A stretch of DNA of 64,000 nt from Elusimicrobiota bacterium (lineage in GTDB: Bacteria > Elusimicrobiota > Elusimicrobia > UBA1565), in contig JBAZVI010000003.1 in assembly GCA_041660925.1 (NCBI GenBank), forward strand, positions 248,001 to 312,000, given 5' to 3'. The position numbers were made by a program, and so were the translations under genes. The notes beneath the pieces were generated by a model, which did not search any database, was not told the DNA's origin, and saw only the letters and a program-made list of their open reading frames with translations. Below are positions 25,922 to 33,624 of this stretch, in pieces (within the stretch, counting starts at the first letter, position 1; every line of letters starts with the position of its first letter).

Positions 25922-25953
25922 CGTCCTAAGAGTACCTTCTCCTTATTGCGTAA

Positions 25954-26670
25954 TCATTTCAGCTGGCCCTTCTCGCGCAGGAAGGCGCGCAGCCGCTCGT
26001 CCGAGGGGTCGAGCGCCAGCGCCTTGCGCCAGGCGGAACCCGCCTCGTCGGCCTGTCCGAGCGCGTACTGCGCCGAGCCGAGGCGCTGCCAGGCCTTGGC
26101 GGAATCCGGGTCCAGCAGGAGCGCTCGTCGGGAGTGCTGAGCGCTGGCGCCGTAGCGCTGTTCGAAGAAGGCCGTCTCGGAGAGGCGCAGCTCGTGCTGG
26201 AGCAGCGCCGGCAGCGGCAGCAGGCCCTGGGGGTCGGGCTCGATCCCGCTGCGCTTGAGGAGCGCGGCGAGCAGGGACCGGCGCGTCTCGTTGCCCGGGT
26301 CGTCGCCCACGGCGGCCTGCGCGAAGAGCACCGCGCGGAGGTCGTCGCGGCGCAGGTAGGCGTCGAGCGCGGCGCGGACCCAGGCTCCCCCCCGCGTCTC
26401 GTCCTTGAAGAGCTCCTCCTCCCGCGCGGGGTCGCGCTCTCCGAGTCCGAGCTCTGCGAGCAGGCGGCTCAGGCGCTGGAGCTCGAGGGAGGGTGTCGGC
26501 GGCTCCGGGGAGGGCGGCTCCGCGGGCGACGATTCCGGGGAGGGCGGCAGGGAGGGGTCGGGGGCGAAGGCGTCCGCGAACGCCGCGTCCTCGGCCGCGG
26601 CCGGCTCCGGGGGCGGCAGGGTGCGGCAGGCGGCCGCGAGCAGGAGCGTCAACGGGAGGAGGCGCTTCAC
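25954..26670 (-). CDS. TPR lipoprotein
   Basis: 238 residues from a GTG that overlaps the upstream stop (GTGA). Lipobox AAAC places the lipid-anchored Cys at about residue 15. A Pro/Ser-rich linker follows, then helices and a C-terminal TPR (RRALLLDPDSAKAWQRLGSA, WRKALALDPSDERLRAFL). In flagella and secretion systems such pilotin-like TPR lipoproteins help assemble outer rings; the next gene upstream encodes a FliF/FliG-like protein, so an analogous role is possible but unproven. Confidence 0.8.
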   Translation of the reverse strand: MKRLLPLTLLLAAACRTLPPPEPAAAEDAAFADAFAPDPSLPPSPESSPAEPPSPEPPTPSLELQRLSRLLAELGLGERDPAREEELFKDETRGGAWVRAALDAYLRRDDLRAVLFAQAAVGDDPGNETRRSLLAALLKRSGIEPDPQGLLPLPALLQHELRLSETAFFEQRYGASAQHSRRALLLDPDSAKAWQRLGSAQYALGQADEAGSAWRKALALDPSDERLRAFLREKGQLK

Positions 26671-28073
26671 GGGGCGGCCGCCGGAGGGACGCGGCCTTCG
26701 AGGGAGAGGCGGCGCCAGCGCGCGAGGAGCTCCCCCCGCAGGGAGAGCGTCCTCTCTCCTCCGGGGTCGACGGCGACCTCCTCTTCGCCGACCGTCGCGG
26801 CGACGGCGTCCGGCAGGGACGCGAGCAGGCGCTCGCGCGTCGCCTCCTGCGCGCCGTGGAGGGCGCCCGCGAGCTCGGCGCTCGAGAAGCGGCAGAGCAG
26901 GACGCGCAGGGCCGCGGGCTCCGCCGCGGCGAGGTCGTCGAGGTCCGGCAGGCCGCGCAGGCTCCGCGCGCGCGCGGGGCTCACGGTCTCGACGGCGGCC
27001 GCGAGCTCGTCCTGTTCCCCGCGGTCGAGGCGCAGGAAGAGCTCGTCGAGGAACGCTTCGCGCTCCTCCTCTCCGAGGCGGCGCGCGAGCCGGCGTCCGA
27101 CCGGCTCCGGCGGCGGCGGGGATTTCGTCCAGGGCCAGCGTCGGCCCGCGGGCGCCGGGGGCGCCGACGCGGGCTGCTCCCGCGCTCGCGCGAGTTCGGC
27201 CGCGGCGGCCCTGCGGGCCGGGGCGCTCATGCGCCGCAGGACGAGCGCGGCCGTGCGCGCTCCGAAGACCCTCAGCGCGGCCGCGGCCGCCGCCGACGGC
27301 TCGCCGGAGAGGAATTCCGCGGCGGCGCCGGCCTCTCCGGGCTTCAGTCGGGGCAGGTCCGCTCCGTCGGGATCGGGCAGGAGGCGCGCGAGCGCCGCCG
27401 AGCCGGCCAGCCGCCGCCGCAGCGCGGTGCGCCGCGCTGAGCGGGACCGGGAGCCGCCCGGGAGCGGGACGATCATGCGCAGGGCCGCCAGCGCCGCGAC
27501 GAGCAGGACGGCGGTGGCGAGCAGGGACTGCAGGCCGGCGAGCGCGCGTTCGGACAGTCCGCCCCAGGCGCGTCCGGACGCCGTCGCCTGCGGGGCGATG
27601 TTCTCGCGGACGAGGCGCAGAGAATCCCCCCGCTCGGCGTCGAGGTTGAGCACCCGCTCCGTGAGGTCCATCGCTCGCTGGACGCCCTCTTGCGGGACGC
27701 CCCGGTCGAGCACGAGCGTCGCCTCCAGGACCGTCGGGCCCGGCGCGGGAGCGGCGTACGCGCGCAGGATCTCGTCCTTGAGCGTGCGCGGGAGCGCGAA
27801 GCCGGGCAGCACCGGCGGGGCTTCGTCGAGGCTCCGTTGGACCCGGTCGAAGAGCGCGGCGTCCGGACCTTCCGCGGGCGCGGAGGCCTGCGCGCGCGCG
27901 CGCAGGAACACGCGTGCGCGTCCCGGGCCGAGCGCGTCGCTCAGGAGGAGTTCCGCGCGCTCCTCCTGGGAGCGCAGCGCCAGCCAGTCGGGCGGAGCGG
28001 CCGCGCGCGCCCTTCCCGCCGCCCACGACAGCAGGAGGGCGGCCGTGAGGACGGCCGCTCGGATCGGGCTCAT
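26667..28073 (-). CDS. FliF-like ring domain fused to FliG-like domains (non-flagellar context)
   Basis: 468 residues. Signal peptide 1-26. Residues 33-62 (LLLSDALGPGRARVFLRARA) and 113-160 (ATLVLDRGVPQEGVQRAMDL, then DAERGDSLRLV) match the ring-building region of the FliF MS-ring protein. One membrane helix follows at 180-203. Residues 250-300 and 330-440 resemble FliG middle and C-terminal domains, e.g. LPDLDDLAAAEPAALRVLL and FSSAELAGALHGAQEATRER. The family knowledge is that FliF and FliG are separate proteins joining ring and switch. The fusion here, with no other flagellar genes, is unusual. Domain calls are by eye. Confidence 0.7.
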   Translation of the reverse strand: MSPIRAAVLTAALLLSWAAGRARAAAPPDWLALRSQEERAELLLSDALGPGRARVFLRARAQASAPAEGPDAALFDRVQRSLDEAPPVLPGFALPRTLKDEILRAYAAPAPGPTVLEATLVLDRGVPQEGVQRAMDLTERVLNLDAERGDSLRLVRENIAPQATASGRAWGGLSERALAGLQSLLATAVLLVAALAALRMIVPLPGGSRSRSARRTALRRRLAGSAALARLLPDPDGADLPRLKPGEAGAAAEFLSGEPSAAAAAALRVFGARTAALVLRRMSAPARRAAAAELARAREQPASAPPAPAGRRWPWTKSPPPPEPVGRRLARRLGEEEREAFLDELFLRLDRGEQDELAAAVETVSPARARSLRGLPDLDDLAAAEPAALRVLLCRFSSAELAGALHGAQEATRERLLASLPDAVAATVGEEEVAVDPGGERTLSLRGELLARWRRLSLEGRVPPAAAP

Positions 28074-28135
28074 ACGCTCGTAAAGTAGCAGGCGCATGTT
28101 ACGCTTTCAAGTCGCGGCCCCCGGCAAGAGGGGTG

Positions 28136-28164
28136 TTGACAATGTCGGGGGCCTATGGTACAAA
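28136..28164 (+). promoter_or_regulatory. sigma70-type promoter of the clostripain gene
   Basis: TTGACA (28136-28141), exactly 17 nt, then TACAAA (28159-28164). The predicted leader of about 55 nt contains two GGGCCTAT-type repeats and a GTGGGCCCTGTGG segment before the ATG at 28227. Confidence 0.8.
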
Positions 28165-28226
28165 GGGCCTATTCCGGGGGTGGGCCCTGTGGTCCTCTCT
28201 TGGATTTCGGACACACGGGGGTGTGT

Positions 28227-29516
28227 ATGTTCAGAAAGGTGTTGCTGTCCGCGCTCGCGGCGCTCGTCTGCTGCGGCGTGTGGTCCGCGGCCGCCGATGT
28301 CGACTTCGACCAGGGCCGCGCCGACGTCAAAGAGTTCCTCCAGCTGCCGGACAAGCCCGCGATCGACGCCCAGGCGCTCTCCTCCGACAAGGGTTGGTGG
28401 TGGTGGTCGACCAAGAAGGAGTGGACCGTCATGGTCTACATCAACGGCAAGAACAACCTCGAGACCTACGGGCTCGGGGACGTCAACGAGATGGAGAAGG
28501 TCGGCTCCAACGACAAGATGAACGTCGTCGTCGAGCTCGGCCGCATCGACGGCTCGGGCGGACCGGACGCCGACTGGAAGGGTATCCGGCGCTACCTCGT
28601 CCAGAAGGACGATGACCCGAACAAGATCACCTCGCCGGTCGTCCAGCAGTTCACGGCCGACATGGGGAGCTCGCAGCACCTCTACGACTTCGCCAAGTGG
28701 GCCATGGAGAAGTACCCCGCCAAGCACTACATGGTGATCGTCTGGAACCACGGCAGCGGCTGGGCCAAGGAGCAGGGCTTCAAGGCCTGGACGAAGGGCA
28801 TCTCCTACGACGACGAGACCGGCAACCACATCACGACCCAGCAGCTCGGCGCGACGCTCGCGCAGCTCGGCCACATCGACGTCTACGCGAGCGACGCCTG
28901 CCTCATGCAGATGGCGAGCGTGGGCTATGAGATGAAGGACACGGTCGACGTCATCGTCGGCTCCGAGGAGACCGAGCCCGGCGACGGCTACGACTACACG
29001 GGCTTCCTGCAGCGCCTCGCGGCGCGGCCGGCGGCCGGCGCCGAGGACGTCGGGCGCTTCGTCGTCGAGAGCTACCGCGACTTCTACGCGAAGAAGAACC
29101 AGGCGACGACGCAGTCGGCGCTGCGCGCGCGGGCCTTCCCGGGCCTCGTGAGCATCCTGAACCAGTGGGTGACGCTGGCATTGGACCCGGCCGAGGCGGC
29201 GAACGTGAAGGCCGCGAAGTCCGACGCCGTGCACTTCGCCGACTGGGACTCCCGCGACCTTCATCACCTGGTCCGGCTCATCACGGAGAAGACGGCGAAC
29301 CCGGCGCTCAAGCAGAAGGGCGGGGAGCTGCTCTCTTACATCGAGACGAGCCTCGTCGTCGCCAACGGCCTCAGCGGCGACAAGTTCAAGGACGCCCGCG
29401 GCCTGGCGATCTACACGCCGAGCTACGGCTACAACAACGACTACGACAAGCTGAAGTGGGCGCGGGACACGAAGTGGCCCGCGTTCATCAAGTCGGCTCC
29501 TCAGTCTCTGAACTGA
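28227..29516 (+). CDS. secreted clostripain-family (C11) cysteine peptidase
   Basis: 429 residues with a signal peptide (MFRKVLLSALAALVCCGVWSA, cut near AAA|DV). The C11 core begins with WTVMVYINGKNNLE. The catalytic dyad is His175 in VIVWNHGSGW and Cys225 in YASDACLMQMASVGYE. The ATG at 28227 is used rather than an upstream in-frame ATG at 28155, which overlaps the -10 box. Family members cut after Arg or Lys and are often self-processed. It is a single-gene unit with its own strong promoter and terminator. Confidence 0.95.
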   Translation: MFRKVLLSALAALVCCGVWSAAADVDFDQGRADVKEFLQLPDKPAIDAQALSSDKGWWWWSTKKEWTVMVYINGKNNLETYGLGDVNEMEKVGSNDKMNVVVELGRIDGSGGPDADWKGIRRYLVQKDDDPNKITSPVVQQFTADMGSSQHLYDFAKWAMEKYPAKHYMVIVWNHGSGWAKEQGFKAWTKGISYDDETGNHITTQQLGATLAQLGHIDVYASDACLMQMASVGYEMKDTVDVIVGSEETEPGDGYDYTGFLQRLAARPAAGAEDVGRFVVESYRDFYAKKNQATTQSALRARAFPGLVSILNQWVTLALDPAEAANVKAAKSDAVHFADWDSRDLHHLVRLITEKTANPALKQKGGELLSYIETSLVVANGLSGDKFKDARGLAIYTPSYGYNNDYDKLKWARDTKWPAFIKSAPQSLN

Positions 29517-29539
29517 GTCCTGAGCCGCACGCAAGCGGA

Positions 29540-29569
29540 GGGCCCGTACCGCGAGGTACGGGCCCTTCC
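29540..29569 (+). terminator. terminator of the clostripain gene, GCGA tetraloop
   Basis: 11-bp perfect stem GGGCCCGTACC with complement closed by GCGA, followed by TTCCT. Confidence 0.88.
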
Positions 29570-29574
29570 TGCTT

Positions 29575-29808
29575 CTACAGGAAAGCCGGCATGACGGAGA
29601 GAAGGTCCAGGGCGGCGTCCGTCGGGATCACCATCTCGAGGTCGTCCTCGAGCGCGGCGAGCACGTCGCGCGAAAGGTCCGGCTCCTCCGAGCGCAGCGC
29701 AAGGACCGGCGGGACGGCCAGCGCGCGCGCATGATGCCGGCGCGGCGCGCCTCGCCTGCGGCCGTGCGGTCTTCCCCCCCGCTCAGAGGCCCCCATCGCG
29801 GCCCCCAT
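29575..29808 (-). CDS. possible small protein downstream of the RHH module
   Basis: Up to 77 residues from 29808. The C-terminal half (VLAALEDDLEMVIPTDAALDLLS) looks protein-like with balanced acidic and hydrophobic residues. The N-terminal half is Arg/Gly-rich and may be non-coding, so the real start could be internal. It overlaps the end of the 29783-29953 gene. No family recognised; it might be a third member of the small-gene module. Confidence 0.3.
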   Translation of the reverse strand: MGAAMGASERGGRPHGRRRGAPRRHHARALAVPPVLALRSEEPDLSRDVLAALEDDLEMVIPTDAALDLLSVMPAFL

Positions 29809-29953
29809 AAAGGTCCATCCTCACCGCGAGCAGGTTCCAGCGGTGTCCCGCGGGCAGGTTGTCGATGCAGAGCCCGTTCGAGCCGTCCACGGCGGGATGT
29901 CCGATCCGCCGATGGTTCCACACGTAGACCACGTCCTTCAGCGCCTGGATCAT
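29783..29953 (-). CDS. small protein paired with the RHH regulator, possible toxin
   Basis: 56 residues. Its ATG overlaps the RHH gene stop (ATGA), so the two are coupled. It contains YVWNHRRIGHPAVDGSNG and GHRWNLLAVRMDLYGG, rich in His, Trp and Gly. I recognise no family. A tiny gene coupled downstream of an autoregulated RHH protein suggests a toxin-antitoxin-like pair, but there is no toxin signature. Confidence 0.5.
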   Translation of the reverse strand: MIQALKDVVYVWNHRRIGHPAVDGSNGLCIDNLPAGHRWNLLAVRMDLYGGRDGGL

Positions 29954-30123
29954 CGCTTCACCCCCTGAACGCGCCGCTCCAGGTATTCCCTGATCGCTTT
30001 GCGCGTCAGCGACGACAGACTGCGGTCCTCGGCGCGGGCCCGCTCGATGAGCCGCGCCCAGAGAGCTTCCTCGAGGATGAGGTTGCGCCGCTTGGGCCGG
30101 ACCAGGATGCGTACTCGCGCCAT
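29950..30123 (-). CDS. ribbon-helix-helix (CopG/Arc-like) DNA-binding protein
   Basis: 57 residues: basic N-terminal strand (MARVRILVRPKRRNLIL) then two helices, ALWARLIERARAEDRSLSSL and TRKAIREYLERRV, the RHH layout. Start 30123 is chosen because an ideal promoter ends right before it. A perfect 8-bp inverted repeat lies over the -10 box, as expected for autorepression by an RHH dimer pair. It is followed by a coupled small gene, suggesting an antitoxin role. Confidence 0.75.
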   Translation of the reverse strand: MARVRILVRPKRRNLILEEALWARLIERARAEDRSLSSLTRKAIREYLERRVQGVKR

Positions 30124-30124
30124 A

Positions 30125-30145
30125 GGTGTGTAATTTATACACACC
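30125..30145 (-). promoter_or_regulatory. operator: 8-bp inverted repeat over the -10 box
   Basis: GGTGTGTA-ATTTA-TACACACC, a perfect dyad lying between the -35 region and the start codon of the RHH gene and covering its -10 box. This position fits autorepression by the RHH product. Confidence 0.75.
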
Positions 30146-30162
30146 AAACCCAAAACTGTCAA
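30134..30162 (-). promoter_or_regulatory. consensus promoter of the RHH gene
   Basis: On the minus strand TTGACA (30162-30157), 17 nt, TATAAA (30139-30134), then 10 nt to the ATG. The leader would be only about 3-4 nt. Confidence 0.8.
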
Positions 30163-30223
30163 GACCCAATTCCGCGGCATTTTCGTTCAGCGTTCTTCAG
30201 GCCGCGGCGGGCGGCGGCGCGCG

Positions 30224-30760
30224 TCAGTGCGGCTTCGGAAGCTGGATGGAGACGAGGCTCACGCGTGCGCCGGCGGTCTCGCCCGAGACTTCCTCGTAGA
30301 CGTAGCCCACGCCGGGCGCGTAGTAGCGGATGGCGGAGCCCGCGTCTCCCCCCGCGAGGTAGGTGTTGACGCGCAGGCAGCCGCGGAACTTCCCGGCGGG
30401 TACGGCGATGGTCTCGTCGATGGAGGCGATGCGGTGCCGGTCCGGGGAGGTGTCCCACTCCTTTCCCGGCAGGGCGGGGAGCGGGTATTCGAGGCGGGCG
30501 CAGCCCAGCACCCCGGAAGCGCTGAAAACCTCTCGGGCGCTCTTGCGGACCTCGTACTCCTTCGTCACCGAGCCGCCCATGCGCGTGCGGGTCAGGACCG
30601 CCTTCGCCAGGCAGTCGTCGCGAAAGGCGCGGATGTCGGTGAAGAGGATCTCCGCCGTCTCGACCTCCTCGAACTCGGTCGAGGTGTGGTGATAGGTGAG
30701 CCGGAGCCCCTCCAGCAGAGGGAACCAGTCGGGGTCGCGGCGGATTCTGATGGTGTCCAC
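30224..30760 (-). CDS. beta-rich protein related to the lipoprotein at 1779-2684
   Basis: 178 residues from a GTG. There is no signal peptide, unlike its relative. Shared signatures with the C-terminal domain of the 1779-2684 product are FPLLEGLRLTY, VPAGKFRGCLRV and IRYYAPGVGYVYEEVSG. A TAGAAT box ends 7 nt before the GTG, so the transcript is probably leaderless. The function of this domain is not known to me. Confidence 0.75.
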   Translation of the reverse strand: MDTIRIRRDPDWFPLLEGLRLTYHHTSTEFEEVETAEILFTDIRAFRDDCLAKAVLTRTRMGGSVTKEYEVRKSAREVFSASGVLGCARLEYPLPALPGKEWDTSPDRHRIASIDETIAVPAGKFRGCLRVNTYLAGGDAGSAIRYYAPGVGYVYEEVSGETAGARVSLVSIQLPKPH

Positions 30761-30767
30761 TGGAACG

Positions 30768-30773
30768 ATTCTA
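30768..30773 (-). promoter_or_regulatory. -10 box TAGAAT, leaderless-type
   Basis: Ends 7 nt before the GTG start at 30760; no Shine-Dalgarno between. Confidence 0.5.
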
Positions 30774-30784
30774 TAAAAAAACGG

Positions 30785-30830
30785 GTTTCCCTATTGCCTC
30801 CCCCCACGGGGGAGGGTGGGGAGAGGGGCA
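30785..30830. repeat. interspersed GTTTCCCTATT / GGGGGAGGG hairpin repeat, copy A
   Basis: Begins GTTTCCCTATTGCCTCC and ends GGGTGGGGAGAGGGGCA with an internal CCCCC-ACG-GGGGG palindrome. A copy in opposite orientation lies 45 nt downstream, and another copy is at 58374. Confidence 0.8.
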
Positions 30831-30875
30831 TTTGGGTTTAGGAGGAGGATAGCGGGCCGCAAGGCGCCATGATTC

Positions 30876-30922
30876 GCCCCCCCCACCCTGCCCTCCCCCC
30901 GCAGGGGAGGAAATAGGGAAAC
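30876..30922. repeat. interspersed hairpin repeat, copy B (inverted relative to copy A)
   Basis: The reverse complement begins GTTTCCCTATTTCCTCCCC, matching copy A with few differences. Copies A and B together could form a long stem between the 30224-30760 gene and the subtilase leader. Confidence 0.8.
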
Positions 30923-30929
30923 TGCGAAC

Positions 30930-31085
30930 GCTAACAATCTAGGCCCTAGTACCCACACGCCATAGGGACCACCGGAACTTGCTCATGGGTCTTTCGGGAC
31001 TATCCTAGGGATAGGACTCAGGACCCAGAGACGGTGGGCCTGGACGACGCAAGACGGAGACGGGAGACCCGGTCGAGACGGACAG
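30930..31085 (+). promoter_or_regulatory. subtilase leader/upstream region, type shared with 56950-57090
   Basis: No ORF. It contains AACAATCTAGGCCCTAGTACC, then GCCATAGGGACC, CATGGGTC and GGGACTATCCTAGGGATAGG, in the same order as related strings upstream of the second subtilase. Several are palindromic (TATCCTAGGGATA). It could be a structured RNA leader or clustered operator sites. Confidence 0.5.
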
Positions 31086-31098
31086 GGAGGTGGAGAAG

Positions 31099-33540
31099 AT
31101 GAAGAAGGCTGCGGCGCTCTTCATACTGGCGATCCAGCTGCACTCGGCGGCCTTCGCGGCGGGCGTCCCCGCCACGCTCGCGGCCGGCGAGTCCCTCCCC
31201 CCCCATGCCGAGAGCTTCGGACTCGGAGCCGCCAACGACGGGAGCATCCTCCGCCAGCGCCAGGACGATGCCTCGGGCGCGGTCGAGATCGAGAAGGTCG
31301 AACGCGAGGCGTTCCGCCGCATCGCCGCCTTCCTTCTTAGGCTCCCCCTCTCCGACCCCCAGGGCGGCATGGCCCTGGCCCTCAAGAGCTACCTCGCGCC
31401 CCGCATGGACCCCCGGGAGGTCGACAACAACATCTTCCTCAAGCGGACCGCGGGCGGCCAGCTTCGCTTGACGAAGCTCGGCTATCAGGCCCTTTTCGAC
31501 ATCATCACGGCTCGCGACGGCGCCCTCATCGAGCCGATCGTCGAGCTCAAGCCGTCGGTCCCGACGACCCAGGCCTCCGCCGGCGGCTCCGCCGCCTGGG
31601 CCGAGCCGGGAGCCCTCGCCGCCTTCGACGCCGCCGAATTCGCGGGGGCCTCCCCGGCCCGGGCTTTCGACGGCGCCCGCCACAGCGTGGGCTCCTTCGA
31701 CTGGAACGGCCTCGAAACCGCGGTGACCGCCGCCGGCGGCCTGACCTCCGCGGGCTCCGCCGCCCCCGCCGCCCCCGCCATGCTCGAGGGCTACGCGGTG
31801 GACCGGGAGCGCAACACGGTCCGCGTCATCGTCGCCGCCAGCCGCACGGTGGCCTCCGACCGCTTCAAGATGCGCGCCGAGGACGGCGCCGAGGTGCTCC
31901 GCGAGGCCGGTCTCGACGCGCAGCTCTTCGAGCGCAGCGGCGCGAAGGTCGTCCGCGCCGTCGACAACCTCGTCACTGTGGACGTCCCCCTCCCGCAGGC
32001 GGCCGCCCTCGGCCTGTCCCTCGAGGCGCGCGGCGTCGAGAGCCGCCCCGCGCGCGTCTTCCGCGCCGCCGCCGAGGCCCTCGCGGGCCCGGCGGGCTCC
32101 CTGCTCGGCGCACAGTTCCTCCCGGTCCCCTCCGCGCCGCTCGTCGGCGCCGTCTCCGACGCCGCGCGCAAGGCGGCCGAGGCGAAGATGGTCGACGCTC
32201 TCTCGACCCTGCGCGCCGGCGAGCTCTGGGACGCCGGGATGAAGGGCCGCGGGACGCTCGTGGGCGTCATCGACTCGGGAATCGACCCGACGCACCCGGA
32301 CTTCAAGGACAAGAGCGGGAACAGCCGCATCGAGGAGTACCTGGACTTCACCGAGGAGGGCAAGGACGACGTCGTCGGGCACGGTACCCACGTCTCCGGC
32401 ACCATCGGCGGCACCGGCGCGGCCTCTGAGGGCCGCTTCGCCGGCCTCGCGCCCGAGACCCGCTTCAAGGTCGCGAAGGTCTTCGGGGTCAAGGGCGAGA
32501 CCGACGAGTCGGTCATCCTCGCGGCGATGAAGTGGATGGCCGACGCCGGCAAGGACGGCAAGGCCAAGGTCGACGTGCTCAACATGAGCCTCGGCGGCCC
32601 CGGCGAGCCCAACAAGGACCCGCTCGGCTCGATGGCCAACCATCTCGTCGTGGACAAGAACATCCTGGTCGTCGCCGCGGCCGGCAACGAGGGCGCCGCG
32701 GGCATGCGCACCGTCGGCACCCCGGGCAACGCGCGCTACGCCCTCACCGTCTCCGGGGTCAACAAGGACGGGGAGTTCCCCTTCTTCGTCTCGAAGGGCC
32801 CTGCCGCCGGCGAGGACGGCGACCTCTACAACAAGCCCGACGTCAGCGCCATCGCCGGCGACGTGGACCTGAGCAAGCTCGAGCAGTCCCTGCTCCAGAC
32901 CCAGCTCCGCAAGGACGAGCAGGCCGAGCCCCCGACGACCACCGCCGCGGCGAAGCCCGAGGGGATGACCGCGGTCGCCGGCCCCGCTCTCAACGCCGTC
33001 GGCTGCGTCTACGCGCCGGGAGGCGTCATCGCTCCGCGCAGCTCCAAGGACCCCGACGGCGTCTGCGGCGTCGACGGCGCCCCGGCCTACCGCTACATGT
33101 CGGGCACCTCGATGGCGACCCCGATGGTGGCCGGGATGTCCGCCGACGTCATCGGCTACCTCAAGGACAAGGGCGTCCGCTACGACGCCTTCCAGGTCCG
33201 CGCCCTCGTCATGGAGACCGCCCGCGACCTCGGCAAGGGGCGCGAGCAGCAGGGGACCGGCCTCGTCGACGGCAAGCGCCTCGCCCAGACCGTTGCCGAC
33301 CGCGTCTCCCGCGGCCTGCCGGTCGGCAACGTGGCCTTCGCCCTCTCGACGCGCATGACCGTCGAGGATCAGGGGCGCATCAAGGACCAGACCCGCTACG
33401 CCATGACCCCGCTGGGCCTGCTCGACACGCGGACCGGGCGCCTCATCAACAACGAAAAAGACTTCAAGCGCGCCGTCGAGGAGATCCACCGCACGCCCAA
33501 GCTGCTGATGGTCAACAGCAACGCCATCCGGCAAGCGTAA
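31099..33540 (+). CDS. large secreted subtilisin-like serine peptidase (S8)
   Basis: 813 residues with a signal peptide (MKKAAALFILAIQLHSAAFA). ATG 31099 is chosen because GGAGG at 31086-31090 is 8 nt upstream; a GTG at 31090 overlaps that site. The catalytic triad is Asp392 (VIDSGIDPTHPDF), His428 (GHGTHVSGTI) and Ser671 (SGTSMATPMVAG). The 350-residue N-terminal region includes a probable I9-like propeptide around residues 232-330 (VDRERNTVRVIVAASRT). The insertion between His and Ser, including a TTTAAAKPEG linker, makes the catalytic domain unusually long. Terminated at 33557-33592. Confidence 0.95.
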   Translation: MKKAAALFILAIQLHSAAFAAGVPATLAAGESLPPHAESFGLGAANDGSILRQRQDDASGAVEIEKVEREAFRRIAAFLLRLPLSDPQGGMALALKSYLAPRMDPREVDNNIFLKRTAGGQLRLTKLGYQALFDIITARDGALIEPIVELKPSVPTTQASAGGSAAWAEPGALAAFDAAEFAGASPARAFDGARHSVGSFDWNGLETAVTAAGGLTSAGSAAPAAPAMLEGYAVDRERNTVRVIVAASRTVASDRFKMRAEDGAEVLREAGLDAQLFERSGAKVVRAVDNLVTVDVPLPQAAALGLSLEARGVESRPARVFRAAAEALAGPAGSLLGAQFLPVPSAPLVGAVSDAARKAAEAKMVDALSTLRAGELWDAGMKGRGTLVGVIDSGIDPTHPDFKDKSGNSRIEEYLDFTEEGKDDVVGHGTHVSGTIGGTGAASEGRFAGLAPETRFKVAKVFGVKGETDESVILAAMKWMADAGKDGKAKVDVLNMSLGGPGEPNKDPLGSMANHLVVDKNILVVAAAGNEGAAGMRTVGTPGNARYALTVSGVNKDGEFPFFVSKGPAAGEDGDLYNKPDVSAIAGDVDLSKLEQSLLQTQLRKDEQAEPPTTTAAAKPEGMTAVAGPALNAVGCVYAPGGVIAPRSSKDPDGVCGVDGAPAYRYMSGTSMATPMVAGMSADVIGYLKDKGVRYDAFQVRALVMETARDLGKGREQQGTGLVDGKRLAQTVADRVSRGLPVGNVAFALSTRMTVEDQGRIKDQTRYAMTPLGLLDTRTGRLINNEKDFKRAVEEIHRTPKLLMVNSNAIRQA

Positions 33541-33556
33541 AGCCGTCCGTCGGGCG

Positions 33557-33592
33557 AAGACGAGGCCCCGCCGAGAGGCGGGGCCTCGTCTT
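33557..33592 (+). terminator. terminator of the large subtilase, GAGA tetraloop
   Basis: 16-bp perfect stem from AAGACGAGGCCCCGCC closed by GAGA, ending in TCTTTC. Confidence 0.9.
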
Positions 33593-33624
33593 TCGGTGCG
33601 CGGCGGACGGCCGCCGCTTCAGGG

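Noticed and set aside
28155..28226. Upstream in-frame ATG extension of the clostripain gene
   Set aside because: The codons lie in the -10 box and leader, upstream of the predicted transcription start; the signal peptide begins at 28227.
30930..31085. A known c-di-GMP or cobalamin riboswitch before the subtilase
   Set aside because: The conserved cores of those riboswitches are absent; the region is reported only as an unclassified shared leader.
31090..31098. GTG start three codons upstream of the large subtilase ATG
   Set aside because: The GTG overlaps the GGAGG that is ideally spaced for ATG 31099, where the signal peptide begins.
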